Source: Irineochytrium annulatum
Lineage: Eukaryota > Chytridiomycota > Chytridiomycetes > Chytridiales > Chytridiaceae
DNA length: 10,713 nucleotides
Direction: 5' to 3'
Assembly: GCA_027600665.1 (NCBI GenBank)
Contig: JADGJL010001042.1
Span: 1 to 10,713, forward strand
The first letter of the stretch is position 1; each line of letters begins with the position of its first letter. This document shows, in pieces, positions 1-6,678 of the stretch. A model generated the notes under the pieces. That model saw only the letters and a list, made by a program, of their open reading frames with translations. It ran no database searches and was not told the origin of the DNA. The position numbers were made by a program, and so were the translations under genes.

Positions 1-1913
1 CCCCTCCCACCGCCCCACCGGCCATCATGACGCTCTCCCTGGCCGCGTTCCTCGCCTTCGGTATGATCTTGTCCGCGCCGTCGAGGTACAGTCCGACGAC
101 CACCGTCTCCGGGTCCTCGATGTACGCCATCTTGCCCTTCTTCGCGTTCGGGTTCTGACCACGCTTGAACTGGAGCAAGGCCGAGTCCACTATGCCGCTG
201 CGCTGGAGCCAGCCCCCGGGGTTGTATCGGCCGCGGCCGAGCAGGGTGTACCACGCCGCGAAGGCGAAGCCCCAGGAGGCGAAGAGATTCGAGAGGAAAA
301 CGAAGGGAGGGTCTGTTTTGCAAGCGCGGACGCGCGAGGCAGCAACTTGTTAGAGGCGCGGAAACATGGGGAAAGAGAGGAAAGGGAAGAGGGCGGAAGA
401 CACGTACAAGGATCCGTCTCCGTGTTGATGGTCATCCTCCAAATCTGTGGGTGCACGCCAATCTTGAACCAGTCCGAATCCGGCAACGCGTTCGGCGGCT
501 GGCCCTGGGCCGCGTTGCCCGTCCCCGTCCCCGTGACAATGTCGATCAAGTCAAACGTCATGCTGAAGGAACTGTTCGTGTTCGCCTTCGGGTCGTACGC
601 GGCGTAGCTGTTGAAGAAGGAATACGCCGTCTCCGTCAGGGCGGCGAACTCGGTCCGCGTGAAGCCGAGGGCGATTTTATTGTTGGGGCCGAGGACGCGG
701 GGCAGGACGGAGGAGTGTTGGCCAAAGGGGATGGTTGGGTCCGTGATGGAGATGTAGTAGGTGTTTGTCCAGTTGGAGAGGACGGGGGTTGTGGGGTTGA
801 AGTCGAGGTTGAAGGGGTAGTAGAGGGGTCCGGGCTGGTGTTAAGGAACGGAGATTAAAACCCAAAAAAACAGAAAGCGGCAGCAGGCGAGATGGTGGTC
901 CAACCAAAGAAAACAAAGAAAACCCAGGCTTGTAACTTTGCGCTTACAAAAAAAAAAGCTACTAAGAGGTTGAAGAGAAATGAAATGCAGCTTCGGCTCT
1001 CGCACTCGCAGATGGCTGCTTCAAGAACTTGCTGTCATCCATCTCCGCATTCCGCCTCGGGCTCGCCTAACTCGCTACACTCGCTCATACCTGATTTTTA
1101 ACATCCACCAGCCCACTGATGGTTGCGAGGGAGTAACACCTGTCGAAGGCTCCCTGGTATACGCCCCATCCCGTCACCCACTGAAACGACATGAATTTGC
1201 TCTGGCAATCTGTGATGACGGAGGTGCTTAGGCCCTGGAAACAACCAAACGTCAAGTTCTGTCCTGTAAAGAGAAAGGGGCACGCGTTAGTGTCTTGTAT
1301 ATCTCCTCCATTTGACGTCGTCCGTCTGAAAAGCCTTTATTCCATTCCCATGGTTCCATTCCGGCCCAAGTCCGTTCCGCTCGTAAGTATCCTGCATACC
1401 CCCCCATCGTACTTTCCGTCTCCCTTCCCTCTCGATACCAACCTGACGTGCAAATGGTAATACCAGGCGGTGGGAAGGAAGTCGTGATGGGCATGGTGGT
1501 GATGATAGGCGGCGAGTTGAGGCGGGTCTGGAATTTGTAGATCGACACATACGACTGGTCTGTGAGTGCATCAAAACGGGAAGTTTAGCTAAACATTAAA
1601 AAAAGGGCAAAGTAGAAGGAAGAAGAAAAGCATACATGCGATGAGCGCCCCGATGATGAGGGAGACGAGCGGGTACACCTGTTTTTATTTGGAGAGCGAA
1701 GAAACGGGGTTTTGTTAAGTCGGCACGGAAAGCACGCTCTCAACAGAACATCCATCTTGCACGAAATGAAAGGCCCAGCCCAGCCGCGGCCCAAATCCGC
1801 GCTCCTTTCTTCCCAAGGCTCCGCGGCCCACCTGGCTCCGCATCTTCCTCACTTCGCTCCCTTCGCAACCGCCCTCAACGAAAACTACTTACAATGAACG
1901 GATGGAGTCCCAT
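1..1913 (-). CDS. Two-transmembrane ectodomain protein, DEG/ENaC-like topology, partial (C-terminus off window)
   Basis: The exons on the minus strand are 1913-1893, 1678-1636, 1559-1443, 1263-1091, 834-408 and 312-1 (continuing off the edge), giving at least 364 residues. All five introns are GT-AG and every junction keeps frame. The ATG at 1913 is the first after an in-frame TGA. The protein has a 6-residue N-tail, a first hydrophobic helix at about 7-29, an ectodomain at about 30-261, a second helix at about 262-285, and a polar, Lys/Arg-rich tail. The ectodomain has cysteines at 58, 68, 80 and 103, fit for two disulfides, and N-glycosylation sequons at N63, N139 and N205. Just after helix 1 lies the motif SFPPPGITIC (49-58). 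This recalls the FPAVTIC motif that follows TM1 in DEG/ENaC/ASIC channels, and the topology agrees. I do not recognise the family with certainty. The channel idea is inference, since the TM2 selectivity motif is not clear. It could equally be a lineage-specific receptor or surface protein. Confidence 0.85.
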
Positions 1914-2793
1914 CCTTGCGCTTCTTCTCTCCTTCTCGGCGTTTCCACTTTCCTTTGGTGCGGGACCTCAGCGGTTCCGTGTCCGGCGCTTATATGTGCC
2001 TGGCTTGGGTTCACTGGCAAGTGAGGATGGGTGGATTTGACGAACCAGAATGCAGCGTAGACACAATCGTTGTGGAGGTGGCGGGGCGGCTTATGAGCAA
2101 AATGGATGTTGCAGATAAATGTGTATTACTAAAGGCAAGGATAACTAGGATGAGGAGAATGCAGAATGACGTTCGACTTTTATTCACGCAACGGAGTCCA
2201 GCAACAACAGCACTGGTGATGCTTTTGCGTGGTGTTATTGTGAAAGGCAAGAAGTTGGATTAGAGGACCACTGGACGTTGTTGGATAAAACGTGCCCGAC
2301 AACTCCAAGGCTTTGCTTTGTCGTGACGACTACAAGAAACTAGCAGACGCTCGACTTCCACATTCTCGACTTCCACCAGCGTCATCTCTTCCATGCACAA
2401 GTGCTATCATAGATCCGACAAAAGTCTATTGAACCATCTATATAGTCTATGTACTTTGTGATGCTAAAACTGATGCATGCATGAGAAGCAAAAGTAACGA
2501 GGCGAATTGGCAAGCACAAAGCATAGGGTAGAACGACACCATAGCAACGGAGAGATGAGTAACAAGTGCACACTAAAGCAACATAAATATGAGGGTCGAC
2601 CAATGTCTCGATAGTTCGTTCCTCTCCCAGCAAGTAGAATCTCCATCCAAACAAAGATCTCCACCACAACCCGTCCAACCCGACTCGGCGCTCAAAACAT
2701 AACGTCCATCCATGCACACCTCCTTCTCCCTAGTCGTCTCTCAGCTTCTGCATTTCCTGACCGCCCTCCCCACCCCCAAACAAGGCCTCCTCA
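1914..2793. other. Intergenic region, no supported gene
   Basis: It holds the 5' flank of the left gene and the 3' flank of the small minus-strand gene. Short open frames here (such as plus 1916-2263 and minus 2717-2382) have no recognisable protein pattern and no biased codon use. The base composition from about 2050 to 2700 is more AT-rich than the neighbouring genes. The 11-base unit TCGACTTCCAC occurs twice, at 2351-2361 and 2366-2376. I see no RNA gene. Confidence 0.6.
1989..1996 (-). promoter_or_regulatory. TATA-like element of the two-helix protein gene
   Basis: CATATAAG on the minus strand lies about 76 nt upstream of the ATG at 1913. Position and sequence fit a core promoter TATA box. 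There is no transcript evidence, so this is inference. Confidence 0.4.
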
Positions 2794-3063
2794 TCACTTG
2801 ACCTCGCTTGCGGCCTGAATCATCAACCCGCTGGTGGCGACCGCAATCGCGGTCCTGCCGAGCTGGCCCTTCAACGACGAGCCCCTGCTCGCTCCTCTGC
2901 TACCTTGACTCGTCGATGACGAAGACGAGGAGGCCGTCGATGACGTGGTGGTGGAGGACCTGACGAGGCCCCGCGCTGACGTCGATGCGGTGGTGGAGGA
3001 GTTGGAGGAGGAGGAGAGGATGAGACGGCGGAGGACTTGGGTGGGTCGGGTGAGGGATGCCAT
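2794..3063 (-). CDS. Small Ser/Thr-rich protein, possible mitochondrial targeting (hypothetical)
   Basis: This single open frame encodes 89 residues, with ATG at 3063 followed by GC (a good fungal start context) and TGA at 2794. The N-terminus (residues 1-16, with arginines at 6, 12 and 13) could form an amphipathic, acid-free presequence. Residues 17-64 are a Ser/Thr/Ala/Gly/Arg low-complexity stretch. The only acidic residue in the whole protein is E87. Residues 71-84 are hydrophobic and could be a short membrane anchor. A TATA-like ATATAAG sits 78 nt upstream. I do not recognise the family. Mitochondrial location is inference from composition. The Ser-rich stretch comes from repetitive TCC/TCG-type DNA, so a chance open frame remains possible, and longer overlapping frames exist on the same strand. 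Confidence 0.45.
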   Translation of the reverse strand: MASLTRPTQVLRRLILSSSSNSSTTASTSARGLVRSSTTTSSTASSSSSSTSQGSRGASRGSSLKGQLGRTAIAVATSGLMIQAASEVK

Positions 3064-3999
3064 CGTTGATTTCGTTCGGTGTAGGTGAGGTAATGTAGTT
3101 GGGTGGTTGAATTTGAGCCTCGCGGGGATGTCGCTCTGGTCTTATATCTGTGATGCGGCCGTTGTCGTCGGAGGCTCTTGACGGCGGGTTGAGAAGCAGG
3201 AAGAGGCGAGAGCGTGGCGGCCTTTCTTTTTTGTCGGAGGGAGCTGGGCTTCCGGCCTCGTGCGAATCTGGGCGCAGCCAAATTTCGCGACGATTCATTA
3301 TCAAGGAGGCCAATCGGCAAAAGTCGGATCTCGAGGAAGTCGGGAGGAATCGGGGATAAAGGAAAGGAAATGAGCGGGAATAATAAGGAGGAGGATGTGG
3401 AGGATTGGTGCAGACACACGGACGCGGGGTAAACAAGGACGCGGTTGGTGGAGGAGGGCGCGTGCGGGTGTGGAAGGCGAGGCGCATCGCTCGACGCCCG
3501 ACGTCAGTGATCTATCTCGGTAGCCTGGCATGCGTCAATATACTTCGCGTTGCCGGTCGACACATCGACATCGCTGATGACTTTTTGCTTCTACAGCAAA
3601 ACTTGGCTCATAAGTATATTCTTTCGTTATCCGTATTAACGGGGTAAAAGATGTTTGTTCTCTTTCGGGCGTATGGTGCATGTACGAGCATGCACATATG
3701 AGTGTAGTAGATACGGCTTCGTAGCCCTCGCCTGACCAATATAACGTGATAAACACCTTACCCTTAACATCAAGTGATCGGCATGCCCACGCCCTTCTTG
3801 TTTGGCTGCGCCAGTTTGTTGCTACTTGTCGGCAATCGAGGAAGACGTCGGTTTATCACCCTCCTTCTTCCTTCTCCATGAACGAGCGATCGCCAAATAG
3901 TGGAATTCGTCCGTCTGCGTCCGAACATAATTCTTTACAGTTTGACGACCTGCCTCATCTCCTTAGGAGATCGGTCAGAGTGCGCGAGGGCGCGCCGCG
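3064..3999. other. Divergent intergenic region between the small gene and the SWIRM gene
   Basis: It holds the minus-strand TATA-like element at 3141-3147 and, on the plus strand, a CCAAT sequence at 3736-3740 that runs straight into an AT-rich ATATAAC. Pyrimidine-rich DNA lies at about 3860-3878, before an ATG at 3879 whose frame (to 4045) does not continue into the SWIRM gene. Long minus-strand frames at 2871-3487 are Pro/Ser/Arg low complexity and are probably spurious. An unannotated 5' exon of the SWIRM gene could lie here. Confidence 0.5.
3141..3147 (-). promoter_or_regulatory. TATA-like element of the small Ser-rich gene
   Basis: ATATAAG on the minus strand lies 78 nt upstream of the ATG at 3063. 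This is the same heptamer at nearly the same distance as upstream of the two-helix gene. Confidence 0.4.
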
Positions 4000-5576
4000 A
4001 TGTCGCGAGGCAACGGGGAAGCGTGGCGGAATGATGGAGCGGTGATCCCGTCTCGGTCGCATCGCTGCATTGCGATTTACACTCGAGCGAACGACTGGAG
4101 GCCCTTCGTCCTCGTCGTAGCAAACCACTTCTCGACCTCGTACAGCTCTCCATCAAGACGCACCGCATCGTCTCCGTCATCAAGTGCATCATCGACCGTT
4201 TCCCTCATCAACTCGTCAACACCGACCTCCAACTCAGCGTCGCCCTCATCCCGCAAACTCATACCCCACCCATTCCCCCAGCAATACCACCCATTGAGCT
4301 CCAACCCCATGTTCTCTACCTACGACCTCTACGTTCCAGCCGCTCCAGTCATGTCCTTCCAGACCAGACGATCGACTCGATCGGCGCTGCCCTCGATCAT
4401 GATGAGTGTTCCCGTGGAACCGGCACCGTCGAACCTGCTGCCGTTCGACCACGAGTTTGAGGCCATTCTGCAGGCCGCGGCAACACTTGTGAGAATGAAG
4501 GACTATGCTACGATCGAGGATACCGACACGGACTCGACGGACGGCGAGTCGTCGTTCGACGCTGAATCCTCTCACTCCGCTCCGACGGTCGCGATCTCAA
4601 TAAAAAAGGGCGAGGGAAGGAAGGAGGTTAGTTTCGATTGAAGAGACGTAGCGGTGCGGATAGGGATAAAGTTGCGGATCGGTTTGGAGTAGTAGTAACA
4701 AGTGGCCGGGTCATTGGCGCCGTTTTGCTCCCCCCCACCATTACTATTGCACCTTTTCTTCTTGCTAACTGCCTCTTGTAACTCTACAGCACGCCCGCAA
4801 CCCTCTAGCCGCCGCTGCCAACCGGTCCTTGGTTGGTAAGGCGTCTATCACAAGCGCACTCGCGGCTCCCGTCGTCGCCCGCCACCTCAGAGACGCGGTC
4901 AAGCTGACGGTACTTCCCGGCTATCCAGTCGCGCACGCACCCGTTGCCCAAGCCGTCGATGCGCCGCCCGCTCAAAACACCAGGAAGCGCTCCGCCTCAG
5001 CCTCAGCCGAGCACGACATGTCCGCCGCGGCCGCCGAGCCCTCGGAGATCCCCGTCGCCAGCCCGACCAAGAAGCGCAGGACGACCGTGTCGACTCACTC
5101 GTCGTCGTCGGCATCCGGCGAGACCGACGGCGCTGACGGGCCGCAGCCGAAGAAGGCCCTACCATTCGCCATTGATGAGGAGGCAGTCCGAGAGTACTCG
5201 GCGACGACGGCGGAAGTCGGGAAGAGGAACGCGGTCACCTGGACCAAAAGTGAGTGACCTCCATTTTCGTCGGCCCTATTAGCAGCGCCAATACAAAACC
5301 CTTCCGTCTCCAGATCCACCCCGTCGCCTCCACCCCACCGAACCGTCATACGACCTCCTCACTCCCGCCGAAGTTCGCACGTGCGAGATCCTCTGCCTCT
5401 CGCCTACCAAATACCTCGACATCAAGATCGTGCTCCTGTCTGCGCGCGCCGCGCACGGCGGCGGGGTCTTTAAGAAGCGCGACGCGCAGGGGTGGGTCCG
5501 CGTCGACGTCAACAAGCTTGGGAAGGTGTATGACTGGTTCGTCGGCTTGGGTTGGCTGGTGAAGCCGGGAAAGTGA
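4000..5576 (+). CDS. SWIRM domain-containing nuclear protein (Fun19/Laf1-like)
   Basis: The exons are 4000-4626, 4790-5249 and 5314-5576, giving 449 residues. The introns are 163 nt (GTTAGT donor, GCTAACT branch site at 4764-4770, ACAG acceptor) and 64 nt (GTGAGT donor). Residues 1-110 are Ser-rich and disordered. A hydrophobic/acidic segment follows (about 147-200, including a DTDTDSTDGE run), then a basic nuclear-localisation-like KKRR at 303-306. A C-terminal SWIRM domain occupies about 376-444. Its diagnostic features are LTPAE (378-382), PTKYLDIK (393-400), FKKRDA (415-420), DVNK (427-430), YDWF (435-438) and GW at 442-443. Known SWIRM proteins act in chromatin complexes and bind DNA or nucleosomes. 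The C-terminal position and total length match yeast Fun19 and fission yeast Laf1/2 (histone-deacetylase associated) better than Ada2, which also has N-terminal ZZ and SANT domains. The start is uncertain: 4000 is the first ATG after a TAG at 3964, but 4312 is an alternative. Confidence 0.85.
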
Positions 5577-5812
5577 GGGGATGGAACCAAAGAAGGAATG
5601 AGATGAAGACGGGAAAATGTGAGGACGCAAAGGGATGAGATTGAAGAGGAGGGTAGAAGACCGGACAACTTCCGAAACCTCATACATGTTATAACTGTTT
5701 TCCTATGGGCTGGGTACGGTTACTCACGCACGTGCGCGAAGGGAACTTCGTATTCATTGGACTTTTGTTTACAAGTTGAAATCAGGGAGTTTGGGAGTGG
5801 GCGGGTTTAGAC

Positions 5813-5818
5813 AATAAA
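5813..5818 (+). terminator. Polyadenylation-signal-like AATAAA
   Basis: AATAAA lies 237 nt after the SWIRM gene stop codon. It is plausible as the 3' processing signal of that gene. This is inference from the motif alone. Confidence 0.35.
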
Positions 5819-5909
5819 AGGCGGCCGGCTAGAGGCGCGTTACTTGGTTACCATAATCCTACCTCTCTTTTTCATCGACTTTCACCATCATATTCTCAGC
5901 CATATTCTA

Positions 5910-5938
5910 CTCTCTCTCTCTCTTTCTCTCTCTCTTTT
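5910..5938. repeat. CT microsatellite
   Basis: This is an imperfect (CT)n tract interrupted by a TTT. It lies in non-coding DNA downstream of the SWIRM gene. Confidence 0.85.
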
Positions 5939-5995
5939 GAAGGGTGGTGACGCTACTGCTTTCACTCGTTGTTTTGCTAAGAAAGTGTGGTGTAC

Positions 5996-6024
5996 TTTTT
6001 CTTTCTTTTTTTTTTCTTTTTTTT
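5996..6024. repeat. T-rich homopolymer tract
   Basis: Runs of T broken only by single C bases lie just before the TATAAAA at 6059. As poly(dA:dT), it could exclude nucleosomes. A second T-run follows at about 6073-6081. Confidence 0.8.
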
Positions 6025-6058
6025 GGGTTAGTCATTTATATTAAGTCACGGTTATTGT

Positions 6059-6065
6059 TATAAAA
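6059..6065 (+). promoter_or_regulatory. TATA box-like TATAAAA
   Basis: This is a perfect consensus TATA box on the plus strand in otherwise gene-free DNA between two convergent genes. The only downstream plus-strand candidate is the 48-codon frame at 6112. Confidence 0.3.
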
Positions 6066-6111
6066 GGCAGTCCTTTTTTTTCTTCCACTTTCCTTTCCTT
6101 CAAGCGAGGCT

Positions 6112-6258
6112 ATGCTGCGAGTTGAACTTGGCATGCTACGCACCCTCATCACCCCGCACGCCTCACACACGCACTGGAACGTTCACTCTGCACAAGCTTT
6201 TATCGCACATCAGCTCCTACCACATTTACCCGTGATGAGGGAAAGCTATTTGTGTTGA
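6112..6258 (+). CDS. Possible 48-residue small ORF (doubtful)
   Basis: ATG at 6112 and TGA at 6256 bound a 48-residue frame beginning MLRVELGM and rich in His and Leu. The reason to mention it is context: a canonical TATAAAA at 6059-6065 and a pyrimidine-rich stretch (6071-6100) lie just upstream, as in a fungal promoter. The protein has no motif that I recognise, no clear codon bias, and no membrane helix or signal peptide. It is more likely chance, or part of a 3' UTR or a non-coding RNA. Confidence 0.15.
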   Translation: MLRVELGMLRTLITPHASHTHWNVHSAQAFIAHQLLPHLPVMRESYLC

Positions 6259-6678
6259 ATTCCCTTAGTGAAATAATATGATGCTGAGTTCTTATTCAAT
6301 ATCTTTACGTCCGTGAAAAGGGCCGACTGCAATGGCTAAAGGGCTCAATCATCGTGTCTTTACTACAAAGCCTGACAAAGTCTTCGTCGAACTTTCGAGC
6401 GCCTTGGTGGAGCCCATACACAATCATTAGAGGATCTTAAACTGCCGCTTATGTATCAAGTGGCTGGAATTTTAGATGTATGTATTGTGACAACAGATCA
6501 GGCCCAGCTGATACAGTACTTGCTGGATGATGCCTTTACACTACAATGATCGCTTGTCCACGAGCTTGCCTGTCTTCCCCCCCTTCTCGGTTGTGCCAAC
6601 ACGACTTTTTGGGTAAAACAGCAATGTACCGGTGGTAGAGATCGACGGGAACTAGTGTAGAACCTGCACCACAAAACA

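Larger units (their letters stand above)
5577..6678. other. Intergenic region between convergent SWIRM and RAD52 genes
   Basis: This must hold the 3' UTRs of both genes. It contains a CT-repeat tract, T-runs, and a plus-strand TATAAAA at 6059-6065, followed 47 nt later by a 48-codon open frame (6112-6258). No recognisable protein is encoded. The rest (6260-6678) shows nothing I can name. Confidence 0.6.

Noticed and set aside
1252..1574. Minus-strand frames reading from exon 3 of the two-helix gene into intron 3
   Set aside because: They read through a clear donor and lose the conserved pattern. Splicing to 1263 restores a continuous protein.
1916..2263. Plus-strand 115-codon frame
   Set aside because: It has mixed composition with no domain, codon bias or splice context, and it overlaps the promoter of the two-helix gene.
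2455..2490. Possible box C/D small nucleolar RNA motifs (GTGATGC, CTGATG)
   Set aside because: The C box is imperfect, the spacing is wrong and there is no terminal stem.
2871..3487. Long minus-strand frames of 195 and 182 codons overlapping the small Ser-rich gene
   Set aside because: They are Pro/Ser/Arg/His low complexity with no domain pattern, and they arise from repetitive GGA/GGT-rich DNA. The 89-residue frame has the better start context and promoter spacing.
5254..5687. Plus 102-codon and minus 134/113-codon frames
   Set aside because: They overlap the SWIRM exon in other frames. The SWIRM reading is decisive.
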